From: Treponema sp. UBA3819
GTDB taxonomy: Bacteria > Spirochaetota > Spirochaetia > Treponematales > Treponemataceae
Reading direction: 5' to 3'
Length of the DNA: 29,385 nt
Assembly (NCBI GenBank): GCA_002369025.1
Contig: DFDV01000134.1
Coordinates: 1 to 29,385 of the forward strand
Positions 22,106 to 29,385 of this stretch are shown in pieces (the first letter of the stretch is position 1; each line of letters begins with the position of its first letter). Below the pieces are notes generated by a model. The model was given only the letters and a program-made list of their open reading frames with translations. It ran no database searches and was not told where the DNA came from. The translations under genes and the position numbers were made by a program.

Positions 22106-22134
22106 AAATCCAGTCGAAAGGCTGGATTTTTTTT
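22106..22134 (+). terminator. Rho-independent terminator after the FecR gene
   Basis: AAATCCAGTC-GAAA-GGCTGGATTT is a 10-bp stem (one G-U pair) with a GAAA tetraloop followed by a run of T. A smaller hairpin, CCGCC-ACACA-GGCGG (22083-22097), precedes it. Confidence 0.92.
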
Positions 22135-22158
22135 GCTGTTTTCAAAAGAGCCGGATTC

Positions 22159-22167
22159 TGCTATACT
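22159..22167 (+). promoter_or_regulatory. Extended -10 of the lipoprotein gene, predicted leaderless start
   Basis: TG-C-TATACT (hexamer 22162-22167) is followed by GTCTGC and the ATG at 22174. There is no ribosome binding site. TTTTCA at 22139 is a partial -35 match at 17 bases. Confidence 0.65.
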
Positions 22168-22173
22168 GTCTGC

Positions 22174-22926
22174 ATGAAAAAGATTTTATTACTCATTCTG
22201 TGCGCAACTCTTTCTTTTGCACTTCTTTCCTGCAAAAAGGAAAAAAACACCGTCATTTCTGAAGCGGACTCACAGATACCCCACAAACTGAAAAACATAG
22301 ACTCAAATACCAGACAATATCTTGAAGGAAAGCATGTATTTTTGCTTTTAGGCTACGGATACAATGATGAAGCTTTTGTAGAAAAAACCCGTGCTGAAAT
22401 CACAGAGAAATTCGGCCTCAAAACAGAGGATTCAGATGGACTTGTAGAAATCGCAGTCTATCCCGATGACTTTCTTAAAGGCTCCTCAGCAAGAATCAGT
22501 CTTTTGTACGGCATGCTGGAAGAGGAAAATCTGGCCGGCATTGTCATTCTGGGTGCCCCGGAATCAACAAACGCTTCCCTTGCCCGCCTCCAGGACAAAA
22601 ATGACGGCATCTACCCCTTCCCCGTATTCAGTCTTTTTCCCCAGGACGATATGCTTGGCTCTGAGGCAACCGCAACTTTCGTACTTGACTATGCTCAGAA
22701 AGCCGGAATTCTTGACGGTGAAGACATTGAGCACACTCCGGATTTTGACGCAGATACATTGATTGCAAATTCAATTCAAACCATGCTTAATCCGCGGGAA
22801 CCCATTCCGGCCACGGAAGATCTGCTCGCTTTTGTCCAGAAAATCGTAGGACCAAACCGTACCATCACCCGCTACATCGACACGGAATCCGGCCTGCAGT
22901 CTCAAAATCACTTTATCTTTGAGTAA
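22174..22926 (+). CDS. Lipoprotein of unknown function
   Basis: 250 residues. The signal peptide ends in the lipobox FALLSC (lipidated Cys20), followed by a charged tether. The mature part alternates strands and helices (HVFLLLGYGYNDEAF, GIVILGAPESTNASLARLQ, YPFPVFSLFPQDD, FVLDYAQKAGI), which looks like a Rossmann-type or periplasmic-binding fold, perhaps related to the DUF3798 lipoproteins; I am not sure of that. No catalytic motif is evident. It lies after a strong terminator and has its own promoter. The next gene, a metallophosphoesterase, starts 42 bases downstream and is probably co-transcribed. Confidence 0.85.
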   Translation: MKKILLLILCATLSFALLSCKKEKNTVISEADSQIPHKLKNIDSNTRQYLEGKHVFLLLGYGYNDEAFVEKTRAEITEKFGLKTEDSDGLVEIAVYPDDFLKGSSARISLLYGMLEEENLAGIVILGAPESTNASLARLQDKNDGIYPFPVFSLFPQDDMLGSEATATFVLDYAQKAGILDGEDIEHTPDFDADTLIANSIQTMLNPREPIPATEDLLAFVQKIVGPNRTITRYIDTESGLQSQNHFIFE

Positions 22927-22968
22927 AGGCTCTTTCTGCCCCCTGTCTTTGGCTAACGGAGTTCACCT

Positions 22969-23652
22969 ATGTTTGAATTAGTACAGCAAGCGTCCACCCT
23001 GCTCGGCAGCAGTGCCGCAATAAGTGAATTGGCTCACAAAAAAGAAGCCCGCATCCTCGTTCTTTCAGATTCCCATGGCAATGCGGATGTCGTGCGCGCC
23101 ATTTTTAAGCGCTTTGGCATGACAGCTGACGCCGCATGTTTCTGCGGAGACGGAAGCCGTGACGTTCTTTCCGTACTGGCGCGCTCCCTCAGTGATGCAG
23201 ACTTTGCAAAATGCCTGCCTCCTGTAATTGCCCTTGCCCAGGGAAACGGAGATGATTCTTCCTGCGTCATACGCACCGCAAACGAACTGCAGCATTTTTC
23301 CATTCCGCACACAAAACTTCTGCCTGTTGCGGGCAAAATAATCTTTCTGACCCACGGACACCTCTACGATGTCTATTACGGAAGCACAGAACTCTATCAC
23401 GCCGCAAAAAGGGAAAGGGCAAGCGTAGCCTTATTTGGACACACCCACATTCCCTATGCAAAAAATGAAGAAGGAATTTTGCTGCTGAATCCAGGCAGTT
23501 GTGCCCGCCCCCGCAGAGGTTCCCCAAACTCATTCGCCCTGCTGACTCTCAAAGAATCTGGTGCAGACTATCAGTTTTTTGCCGTCAGCGACACAATGCA
23601 GTTTGAGCCATACACGCCGCCCCACGAAGAAATTTCGCTTTTGTGGTCGTAA
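22969..23652 (+). CDS. YfcE/MJ0936-type metallophosphoesterase
   Basis: 227 residues, cytoplasmic. The dinuclear metal site motifs appear in order: D-x-H (LSDSHGN), GD (FCGDGSRD), GNGD in place of the more usual GN(C/H)D, H (LTHGHLYDV) and GHTH (ALFGHTHIPY), followed by LLNPGSCARPRRG. Length and layout match small calcineurin-like phosphodiesterases such as YfcE and MJ0936; the natural substrate of these is generally unknown. An extra N-terminal segment of about 24 residues precedes the first motif. The ribosome binding site CGGAG lies about eight bases before the ATG. It is the second gene after the lipoprotein and converges on the MBL hydrolase operon. Confidence 0.88.
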   Translation: MFELVQQASTLLGSSAAISELAHKKEARILVLSDSHGNADVVRAIFKRFGMTADAACFCGDGSRDVLSVLARSLSDADFAKCLPPVIALAQGNGDDSSCVIRTANELQHFSIPHTKLLPVAGKIIFLTHGHLYDVYYGSTELYHAAKRERASVALFGHTHIPYAKNEEGILLLNPGSCARPRRGSPNSFALLTLKESGADYQFFAVSDTMQFEPYTPPHEEISLLWS

Positions 23653-23660
23653 AAATTCCC

Positions 23661-23683
23661 TAAAAAAGCACTGAACCTTGTGC
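23661..23683 (-). terminator. Weak terminator at the end of the clpP operon
   Basis: On the minus strand GCAC-AAGGTTCA-GTGC is followed by TTTTTT, starting 11 bases after the MBL stop codon. The stem has only four pairs. Confidence 0.4.
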
Positions 23684-23693
23684 AGATAGAAAA

Positions 23694-24380
23694 TTAAAAA
23701 TTATCAGAAAATAAAAAGCCGCTGTATTCATGTCCCGGATAAACACGGGTATCTTTGGACACTGTTTTTGCAAGTTTGCGAAGGCTCTGCTGAATTTCTG
23801 CCTCGCTTCCGCCATACAAATCTGTGCGACCCCAGGACTGATAGAAAAGCGTATCTCCACTGATGAGGATTTTTTCACTTTCGTTGTAAAGGCAGCAGGA
23901 CCCCTTTGTGTGTCCCGGAGTATGAATAACTTTCCACAAAGAAAGGGAATCTTTTACCCCGGTGTCATCAGAAGAAAAGCAGTCAGCAAGCGTCTTACCG
24001 TCTTCCAGAAAAGCCCCGGGCTCAGGCAGATTAGAGACAGCCTCTACAAAATCGTAAAAGCCCATCTGGCGCAGCATCATACCCTGAAGACGTCCGCTGT
24101 CTGCGCCAATCATTTCTGCATCCTGTCTGTGAATTATAATGGGAATATCGGGATATGTTTTAGAAAGGAATGTGAGCCCGGCAACGTGATCAAAATGACC
24201 ATGGGTCAGCACGATGGCAACGGGCTCCAGATTATTCTGTGCCATGAAACGGGAAATAATATGCTCGTCGTCACAATAGGCACAGGCGGCGGGGTCCACG
24301 ATGAAAACTTTGTTTTCCCTTAAGGGAACAATCACAGTATTTACACCAAGGGGCCCCGTCTGAAGAAGTTTGACTTCCAT
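23694..24380 (-). CDS. MBL-fold hydrolase, glyoxalase II-like
   Basis: 228 residues, cytoplasmic. It has the metallo-beta-lactamase-fold motif H-x-H-x-D-H (LTHGHFDHVAG), the second histidine motif HTPGHTKGSCC, the bridging aspartate ISGDTLFYQS and the final histidine PGHEY. The combination GHTxGS and GDTLF with PGH is that of the GloB-like branch (hydroxyacylglutathione hydrolase and persulfide dioxygenase relatives), but the substrate is not determined. ATG 24380 is preceded by GGAG five bases upstream; an in-frame TTG directly before it is not needed. It is the last gene of the clpP operon and starts 17 bases after the RNA-binding protein gene. Confidence 0.88.
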   Translation of the reverse strand: MEVKLLQTGPLGVNTVIVPLRENKVFIVDPAACAYCDDEHIISRFMAQNNLEPVAIVLTHGHFDHVAGLTFLSKTYPDIPIIIHRQDAEMIGADSGRLQGMMLRQMGFYDFVEAVSNLPEPGAFLEDGKTLADCFSSDDTGVKDSLSLWKVIHTPGHTKGSCCLYNESEKILISGDTLFYQSWGRTDLYGGSEAEIQQSLRKLAKTVSKDTRVYPGHEYSGFLFSDNF

Positions 24381-24397
24381 CAATACTCCGCTTTATC

Positions 24398-25216
24398 CTA
24401 GTTCAAATCATCGGAAGAACTTGAACGGGGTGCGCGGGCAGCGAGAATTTCTTCATCGCTCATTTCTGCCTGTTCAGCCTGTGCTTTTGCAAAAGCAGCC
24501 TGTTCTGCAACAGTATCATTATTGCTTGCAGTAAAGCTGTCTGCGATGGGTGCTGAAGTATTTTCTACATCGCTTGGTACGCGATCTTCTGCAGTTTCAT
24601 TTTCTACTGCTGTATCTTCTCCGTCTTCCTTCTGGCGTGAAAGATTTACGGCAAGTTTGCGTCCGCGGTAATCGTAGCCGTTCAGAGCGTTGATGATTTT
24701 ATCTGCATCTTCGCTGTAAACCTGTACAAAAGAGTAATTTGCCAGAACTTTGATGTCGCCGATGCGTTCGCGATCAATTCCTGCTACGCTGCAGAAAAGT
24801 CCCACCAGATCACGGGGGAATACGCGGCGATTGCGTCCGATAGAAACAAATACGCTTGTTGCTACTGCGGGATCAATCTGTACGCGGGGTGCACGCTCTC
24901 TGTTTTCTTCTGTATGTTCACCAGCGGCATGCTCGTTACGATTTTCAAAACGGTTTCTGCGTTCTTCCATGCGACCGCGGAATTCTTCCCGGGCATTTTC
25001 AAAACGATTGTGCGCAGAAAAGCGCATAATTGAACCTGAGCAGGCCTTGAGCAGATATGCTGCTACATAAGAACGGCGTGTCAGGGGTACATTCTTCTTA
25101 AATACTTTTTTCAGTTCTTCCAGAGTATCCGGATCTGATTCAACTTTTGCAACTGCATCCTTCAAAAATGCTGCGACCTTATCCATGTCGAGGTCAAAAT
25201 TGCGTCTAAATGCCAT
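24398..25216 (-). CDS. Stand-alone DbpA-type RNA-binding domain protein
   Basis: 272 residues. Residues 1-65 form a helical segment (DPDTLEELKKVFKKNVPLTRR) and 66-110 are a very charged Arg/Glu linker. Residues 121-194 match the DbpA RNA-binding domain (SVFVSIGRNRRVFPRDLVGL ... IGDIKVLANYSFVQVY ... GRKLAVNLSR), an RRM-like module that in DbpA, CsdA and similar DEAD-box helicases recognises rRNA. No helicase motor is present. The C-terminal 75 residues are acidic and probably disordered. The protein may be an RNA chaperone or a recruitment factor for ribosome assembly; that is inference. The ribosome binding site AAGGAG is 12 bases before ATG 25216, and an out-of-frame ATG followed by seven A lies between them. 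It sits between the UPF0158-GNAT and MBL genes in the clpP operon. Confidence 0.88.
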   Translation of the reverse strand: MAFRRNFDLDMDKVAAFLKDAVAKVESDPDTLEELKKVFKKNVPLTRRSYVAAYLLKACSGSIMRFSAHNRFENAREEFRGRMEERRNRFENRNEHAAGEHTEENRERAPRVQIDPAVATSVFVSIGRNRRVFPRDLVGLFCSVAGIDRERIGDIKVLANYSFVQVYSEDADKIINALNGYDYRGRKLAVNLSRQKEDGEDTAVENETAEDRVPSDVENTSAPIADSFTASNNDTVAEQAAFAKAQAEQAEMSDEEILAARAPRSSSSDDLN

Positions 25217-25240
25217 TTTTTTTCATAGCTCCTTATACGT

Positions 25241-26137
25241 TTAAGAGTTTTTCAAATCTGCCACAAATCCAAAATCGGTTTTCGTAAAACCTGAACGAAC
25301 CAGCGTGGGTTCCAGAATTTGGGGTATTCGTGTAATAATAAACCAGCGAATTCCGCGTTCACGTAAACGGGTCATGCAGAACGAAATTAGAGTCCGTGCT
25401 ATTCCCAGTCCGCGGTAATTCTCTTTCACAAACAGAGTCGTCAACTGAACGGTCTCTTTTGCGCAGGACGGAAGGGGAGAAACCAAAAGACATCCGGCAA
25501 AATCATCAGACGACGTGCGGCATACAAAGCCATCTTCGTTCGCTTTCTCCACATGCTTACACTGGAGGTTCCACAAGGCCGCATAAGCCTGTCCAAGTTC
25601 ACCTTCTGCCGATTTCTCGTATTCTTTTGAAACTGCGTCTACGCCCTGAGTCACACAATCCCTGTCCTGAAGGGTATCGTATGAACGGAAATCAAAATCT
25701 TCCTCGATAAGGTCATCGTATTCTTCAATCTCATCCGGGAGAGAAGCCAGACCCCATGATTCGCGCAGCGCATTGTACCAGTCCATCACACGCAAGCGCA
25801 TCTGTTTTTCTTTATAAAAATGCCACTTACGCTCTACTTCCGGGTACCCTTTGATAACATTCTTAAAGTTTCTGAACACCCCCCTGCCGGCAATCAGTAC
25901 ATTCCTTAAATCTGCCTTTGCATTCTGCACATGCAGTTCCGAAACAAATGATTCCAGCAACTCGTAACCGTCGCGGGAAGTCCATGACGGCAGCGAATAG
26001 ATTGTTTCTTCATCGGCGGATTCAGTCTCAGCAGGAATCAGACTACCGGTTTTTGCATCCAGCAGAAAAGATTCTTCCTGATTTTCCATGGCGAAGATTA
26101 CAGACTGGGCAATGGAATCCGTCAATTCAAAAATCAT
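25241..26137 (-). CDS. UPF0158-GNAT fusion protein
   Basis: 298 residues. The N-terminal half (about 5-150) follows the UPF0158 family outline: SVIFAMENQEESFLLDAKTG, SLPSWTSRDGYELLESFV, then GRGVFRNFKNVIKGYPEVER and VMDWYNALRE. The C-terminal part (about 190-295) is a GNAT acetyltransferase with the acetyl-CoA loop NYRGLGIARTLI, then IRWFIITRIPQ and VRSGFTKTDFGF. UPF0158 has no known function. The fusion suggests that it supplies substrate recognition or regulation for the acetyltransferase. There is no clear ribosome binding site. The start is 24 bases from the clpP stop, so coupling within the operon is likely. The acetyl acceptor is unknown. Confidence 0.85.
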   Translation of the reverse strand: MIFELTDSIAQSVIFAMENQEESFLLDAKTGSLIPAETESADEETIYSLPSWTSRDGYELLESFVSELHVQNAKADLRNVLIAGRGVFRNFKNVIKGYPEVERKWHFYKEKQMRLRVMDWYNALRESWGLASLPDEIEEYDDLIEEDFDFRSYDTLQDRDCVTQGVDAVSKEYEKSAEGELGQAYAALWNLQCKHVEKANEDGFVCRTSSDDFAGCLLVSPLPSCAKETVQLTTLFVKENYRGLGIARTLISFCMTRLRERGIRWFIITRIPQILEPTLVRSGFTKTDFGFVADLKNS

Positions 26138-26161
26138 AATAACAAATAAAGTCTGTTAATG

Positions 26162-26767
26162 CTAGTCAGCCTTAGGCAGGTCAGACCGTCTGGTAACAAC
26201 CCTGGAAATAAGGCCGTACGCCACCGCCTCATCAGCTGTCAGCCAGAAATCGCGGTCTGTATCCTGTACAACCTGTTCCTTGCTCTTGCCTGTCTCTGAG
26301 GAGATAATTTCCACAATTTTTGCCTTGCTCTTGGCAATTTCTTCTGCCTGAATTTCCAAATCTGTTGCCACACCGCGATATGCACCGCCAATCAGGGGCT
26401 GATGAATCAGATAATGACTGTTGGGCAGTCCCAAACGGCGTTCCTTTGGTACTGAAAGCAGAATCAGTGCACCCATGCTGGCAATCAGACCTGTACCGAT
26501 TGTGTAGACCGGTGCATTAACAAAACGAATCATGTCAAAAATACCAAAGCCGTCATCGATTGAACCGCCGGGTGAATCAATGTAAAGATAAATGGGCTTA
26601 TCGCTGTCTGCCTCCAGAAGAAGCAGCTGTTTGATTACCTTTTCCGCATTTTCCTGATTGACTTCGCCGCTCAAAATAATCTGGCGTGTCTTTAAAAATT
26701 TTTCCGCAAGCGCATCCTGCTGCGGCATCTCAGGCTTTTTTTCATCCTTATCCAAAATGATACTCAT
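26162..26767 (-). CDS. clpP: ATP-dependent Clp protease proteolytic subunit
   Basis: 201 residues, the usual length. The catalytic triad is S97 (GLIASMGAL), H122 (SHYLIHQP) and D171 (QDTDRDFW), with the family block YLYIDSPGGSIDDGFGIFD before it. ClpP forms a double heptamer that degrades proteins unfolded by ClpA, ClpC or ClpX; no Clp ATPase gene is in the window. The block is close to the second-copy ClpP type of spirochaetes, which often have two; this is an impression only. A -35/-10 pair (17-base spacer) and a GAGG ribosome binding site precede the ATG. It is the first gene of a four-gene operon clpP, UPF0158-GNAT, DbpA-domain protein, MBL hydrolase, with gaps of 24, 24 and 17 bases. Confidence 0.95.
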   Translation of the reverse strand: MSIILDKDEKKPEMPQQDALAEKFLKTRQIILSGEVNQENAEKVIKQLLLLEADSDKPIYLYIDSPGGSIDDGFGIFDMIRFVNAPVYTIGTGLIASMGALILLSVPKERRLGLPNSHYLIHQPLIGGAYRGVATDLEIQAEEIAKSKAKIVEIISSETGKSKEQVVQDTDRDFWLTADEAVAYGLISRVVTRRSDLPKAD

Positions 26768-26786
26768 TTATAAAACCTCAATATAT

Positions 26787-26815
26787 AATATAGCGAAAAC
26801 TCCTTCCGTTGGCAA
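26787..26815 (-). promoter_or_regulatory. Predicted promoter of the clpP operon
   Basis: On the minus strand TTGCCA (complement of 26810-26815) is 17 bases from TATATT (complement of 26787-26792). The start is expected near 26780, with a leader of about 13 bases holding GAGG. No CIRCE-type heat-shock inverted repeat is seen. Confidence 0.65.
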
Positions 26816-26880
26816 CGATAATCGCTGTGATAATTTATTGCGTAACTTTCGCAGGGTATCTTTTTTTTATTTTTACAAGA

Positions 26881-26889
26881 TGGTAAACT
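26881..26889 (+). promoter_or_regulatory. Extended -10 of the TPR lipoprotein gene, predicted leaderless start
   Basis: TG-G-TAAACT (hexamer 26884-26889) is followed by AAAAGT and the ATG at 26896. No ribosome binding site is present, and the -35 zone is a run of T. Confidence 0.55.
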
Positions 26890-26895
26890 AAAAGT

Positions 26896-27534
26896 ATGAA
26901 ACATGTAATGAAACTTTTGACAGGCGCACTTATTGCGCTTTCAGCAGCCGCATTTATTTCCTGCAACTCAAACAAACCCATTCCTGATGACCTGACCGCA
27001 AAAGAACTGATTCAGCGCGGACAGGAAGCATTTGAAAAAGGCAGAAACAAACAGAGTCTGCGCTATTTCACTGCAGTAGTTGAACGCTACGGCTCAGACC
27101 CTGCCCTCTATACTGAAGCCACCTACGAAATCGGTCATCTGCACATGCGCAACAAAAACTATGAGGGCGCAGTAGAAGCCCTTGACAGCCTTACCAAGCT
27201 CTATGCAGCCTATCCAGTAGGAACTTTCCCGCCTGCATACGAAAAACTGGCAAAGCTGGAACTGGAAAAGATTCCCGAAGACAAACTGGCAGAAGCCCGC
27301 AAAGCCGTAGAAGCAAAACAGGAAAAAGAGCGCAGGGAAAAGGAACTTGTTGCCCAGCGCGAACAGATTGAGCAGGAACTGCAGCATGCAAACCAGGCTC
27401 AGGGTAACTCACAGCCCAAGCCGGAGGAAATGCTTTCTGAGGAGCCCAAACCGCAGCCTGAAGCACAGTCTGAAACACAAGCGGCAGAAGGCGAATCCAA
27501 AGGCACTGCTGAAGAAAAAGGGACAGGTCAATAA
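26896..27534 (+). CDS. TPR-repeat lipoprotein
   Basis: 212 residues. The signal peptide ends in FISC (lipidated Cys23). Residues 35-125 carry TPR-like helical repeats (AKELIQRGQEAFEKGRNKQSL, TEATYEIGHLHMRNKNYEGAV, YPVGTFPPAYEKLAKLELE), a layout like BamD or YbgF-type envelope scaffolds. The second half is a charged coiled coil (about 128-165, KAVEAKQEKERREKEL) and then a Pro/Glu/Gln-rich tail, probably disordered. It likely acts as a periplasmic protein-protein adaptor; BamD itself is longer, so I do not name it so. A second in-frame ATG lies at 26908. The gene is divergent from clpP. Confidence 0.83.
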   Translation: MKHVMKLLTGALIALSAAAFISCNSNKPIPDDLTAKELIQRGQEAFEKGRNKQSLRYFTAVVERYGSDPALYTEATYEIGHLHMRNKNYEGAVEALDSLTKLYAAYPVGTFPPAYEKLAKLELEKIPEDKLAEARKAVEAKQEKERREKELVAQREQIEQELQHANQAQGNSQPKPEEMLSEEPKPQPEAQSETQAAEGESKGTAEEKGTGQ

Positions 27535-27565
27535 GCAGGGCTTTGAGAAATCATCGCTTACTATA

Positions 27566-27594
27566 TTGATAAAACCTTTGTTTTTCTATAAAAT
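27566..27594 (+). promoter_or_regulatory. Predicted promoter of the EF-G gene
   Basis: TTGATA (27566-27571), a 17-base spacer and TAAAAT (27589-27594). The start is near 27601 with a leader of about 40 bases ending in GAGAGGT. ATTGATAAAA occurs twice here (27565 and 27593); the second copy overlaps the -10. Confidence 0.7.
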
Positions 27595-27640
27595 TGATAA
27601 AATCACCAATTTTCGAAACTTTTTTTGAGAGGTAAACAAT

Positions 27641-29385
27641 ATGGCTTTTGATATTACCAAAGTACGTAATATCGGTATTAGTGCCCACATTGACTCTGGT
27701 AAGACTACCACGTCAGAACGCATCCTGTTCTACTGCAACAAGATTCATGCGATTCATGAAGTTCGTGGTAAAGACGGTGTCGGCGCTGTTATGGACAACA
27801 TGGAACTGGAACGCGAACGCGGAATTACTATCCAGTCTGCAGCAACTCAGGTTCAGTGGAAGGACATCACCATCAACCTGATCGACACTCCCGGTCACGT
27901 CGACTTTACCGTTGAAGTTGAACGCTCACTGCGCGTTCTCGACGGTGCTATCATGATTTTGTGCGCTGTTGCAGGTGTTCAGTCACAGTCAATCACTGTT
28001 GACCGCCAGCTCAAGCGCTATCACGTACCCCGCATCGCATTTGTAAACAAGTGTGACCGCCAGGGTGCAAACCCCATCCGTGTCTGCGGTCAGCTCCGCG
28101 ACAAACTGGGTCTGAATGCTCACATGGTTGAACTGCCTATCGGTCTGGAAGACAAACTGGAAGGTGTTGTTGACCTGGTTGGCATGAAGGCAATCTACTT
28201 CGACGGTGAAAACGGTGAAAACGTACGCATCGCAGAAATCCCGGCTCACCTCAAGGCAGACGCCGACCGCTATCGCCAGGAACTTCTGGAAGAAGCAGCA
28301 AACTTCGATGACAGCCTGATGGAAGTCGTTCTCGAAGGCGGCGATGTAAAAGAAGAACAGTTGATTGCAGCAATCCGCAAGGGTACTCTGGCAGAACAGT
28401 TTGTCGGCGTATTCTGTGGTTCAGCACATATGAACAAGGGTATCCAGCCGCTTCTGGACGGTGTTGAGCGCTATCTGCCCAACCCGACTGAAGTTCACAA
28501 CTACGGTCTGGACCTGGACAAGAACGAAGAACAGATTGAACTCTTTAACGTTCCCGACAAGCCGACTGTTGCACTGGCATTCAAGCTGGATGACGGACAG
28601 TTCGGTCAGCTGACATACATCCGTATCTATCAGGGTCGTGTTGTAAAGGGCATGGAACTCTACAATACACGCTCACGCAAGAAGTTCAAGGTTGGTCGTC
28701 TGGTCCGCATGAACTCTGCTGCTATGGAAGATATTTCTGTCGGCGAACCTGGTGACATTTGTGCTCTCTTCGGTGTTGACTGTGCTTCCGGCGATACATT
28801 CTGTGGCGAAGGCATCAACTACGCAATGACTTCAATGTTCGTTCCTAACCCGGTTATTTCTGAAGCTATCGAACCGGTAAACAAGAGCGATGCAGCAAAT
28901 ATGTCTAAGGCTCTGAACCGCTTTACCAAGGAAGACCCGACATTCCAGACCTACGTTGATCCTGAATCAAATCAGACCATCATCAAGGGTATGGGTGAGC
29001 TCCACCTTGCAGTTTATGTAGAACGCATGAAGCGCGAATACAAGTGCGAAGTTAAGGTCAGCCAGCCGGAAGTTGCATACCGCGAATCAATCACTGCCCG
29101 TGCGGACTTCAACTACACCCACAAAAAGCAGACGGGTGGTTCAGGTCAGTACGGTCGTGTTGCAGGCTTTATGGAACCGATCGCAGAAAAAGACTACGAG
29201 TTTGTGGACTCAATCAAAGGCGGTGCTATTCCTAACGAATACATTCCCTCTTGTGACAAGGGCTTCAAGAAGGCTATGGAAAAAGGTTCTCTGATTGGTG
29301 CTCCTGTTGTTGGCGTACGCTGTACAATCAACGACGGTCAGTATCACCCGGTTGACTCTTCTGATATCGCATTCCAGACTGCTGC
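27641..29385 (+). CDS. fusA: Elongation factor G, mitochondrial EFG1-like type (3' end outside the window)
   Basis: The first 581 codons are present and the gene runs off the right edge. The GTPase domain shows G1 AHIDSGKT (15-22), the switch I block [21 protein letters not shown]3 DTPGHVDF (81-88) and G4 NKCD (135-138). Domain II follows ([19 protein letters not shown]), then domain III ([20 protein letters not shown]) and the start of domain IV ([20 protein letters not shown]). EF-G drives translocation of tRNA and mRNA on the ribosome. The stretch [20 protein letters not shown] is very close to mitochondrial EFG1 rather than to typical bacterial FusA. Spirochaetes and planctomycetes are known to carry such mitochondria-like EF-Gs (spdEFG1 for translocation, spdEFG2 for recycling), and the [10 protein letters not shown] block in domain IV fits a translocase. 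The ribosome binding site is GAGAGGT, seven bases before the ATG. Confidence 0.93.
   Translation, partial: MAFDITKVRNIGISAHIDSGKTTTSERILFYCNKIHAIHEVRGKDGVGAVMDNMELERERGITIQSAATQVQWKDITINLIDTPGHVDFTVEVERSLRVLDGAIMILCAVAGVQSQSITVDRQLKRYHVPRIAFVNKCDRQGANPIRVCGQLRDKLGLNAHMVELPIGLEDKLEGVVDLVGMKAIYFDGENGENVRIAEIPAHLKADADRYRQELLEEAANFDDSLMEVVLEGGDVKEEQLIAAIRKGTLAEQFVGVFCGSAHMNKGIQPLLDGVERYLPNPTEVHNYGLDLDKNEEQIELFNVPDKPTVALAFKLDDGQFGQLTYIRIYQGRVVKGMELYNTRSRKKFKVGRLVRMNSAAMEDISVGEPGDICALFGVDCASGDTFCGEGINYAMTSMFVPNPVISEAIEPVNKSDAANMSKALNRFTKEDPTFQTYVDPESNQTIIKGMGELHLAVYVERMKREYKCEVKVSQPEVAYRESITARADFNYTHKKQTGGSGQYGRVAGFMEPIAEKDYEFVDSIKGGAIPNEYIPSCDKGFKKAMEKGSLIGAPVVGVRCTINDGQYHPVDSSDIAFQTA

Noticed and set aside
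7075..24383. Search for sigma-54 (-24/-12) promoters, because rpoN is in the window
   Set aside because: Isolated GG/TGGCAC strings were seen (for example near 10383) but none with TTGC at the right spacing upstream of a gene.

Overview
The window is chromosomal core sequence from a spirochaete, most likely a host-associated (gut or rumen type) Treponema. The clues are a mitochondrial EFG1-like elongation factor G, many short lipoproteins and predicted outer-membrane proteins, a FecR-domain protein, a CHASE2 adenylate cyclase and the type of PssA/Psd pair. The assignment is by recognition of protein families, not by a database search. I see no phage, transposase, CRISPR array, integrase or rRNA.

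Layout. The left edge (1-170) holds the start of gltX (minus) and a divergent control region containing a 20-bp tandem repeat. Next come a REC/HD-GYP response regulator (plus) and a convergent minus-strand operon pssA-psd-M16 peptidase-M16-like lipoprotein (5573 to 1218). Then follow an ABC substrate-binding lipoprotein, rpmB and rpoN (all minus), a divergent DUF1015 gene (plus), recQ (minus), tRNA-Leu(CAA), comM and a PHP-domain gene (minus). A cAMP block runs from 14.9 to 19.4 kb: a double cyclic-nucleotide-domain Crp-like regulator (plus), tRNA-Thr(CGU), two tandem copies of a tRNA-derived repeat, and a CHASE2 adenylate cyclase (minus). Divergent from the cyclase is an envelope cluster: small secreted protein, outer-membrane barrel, FecR-domain protein, and then a separate lipoprotein-phosphoesterase pair. 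The right end has a minus operon clpP / UPF0158-GNAT / DbpA-type RNA-binding protein / MBL hydrolase, a TPR lipoprotein (plus) and the first 581 codons of an EF-G gene.

How the parts fit. The pssA operon links phosphatidylethanolamine synthesis to a paired active/inactive M16 protease, so it looks like an envelope-biogenesis unit. The CHASE2 cyclase would make cAMP, and the Crp-like protein with one intact phosphate-binding cassette is the obvious reader. The divergent secreted/OMP/FecR genes share a nearly palindromic promoter with the cyclase, so they may be co-controlled; this is inference.

The most coherent unlisted signal is promoter architecture. Six genes (171, 8613-, 8694, 14851-, 22174, 26896) have an extended -10 box TGnTAnnnT placed exactly six bases before the ATG and no ribosome binding site; the cyclase gene (19438-) has it at seven. 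This predicts leaderless mRNAs. Other genes (rpmB, pssA, clpP, fusA, gltX) have -35/-10 pairs with 17-bp spacers and leaders with Shine-Dalgarno sequences. The second notable item is the 16.3-16.7 kb tRNA-Thr repeat pair, which carries inverted T-arm fragments. The only stretch over 300 bases without a gene (16319-16711) is that repeat region.
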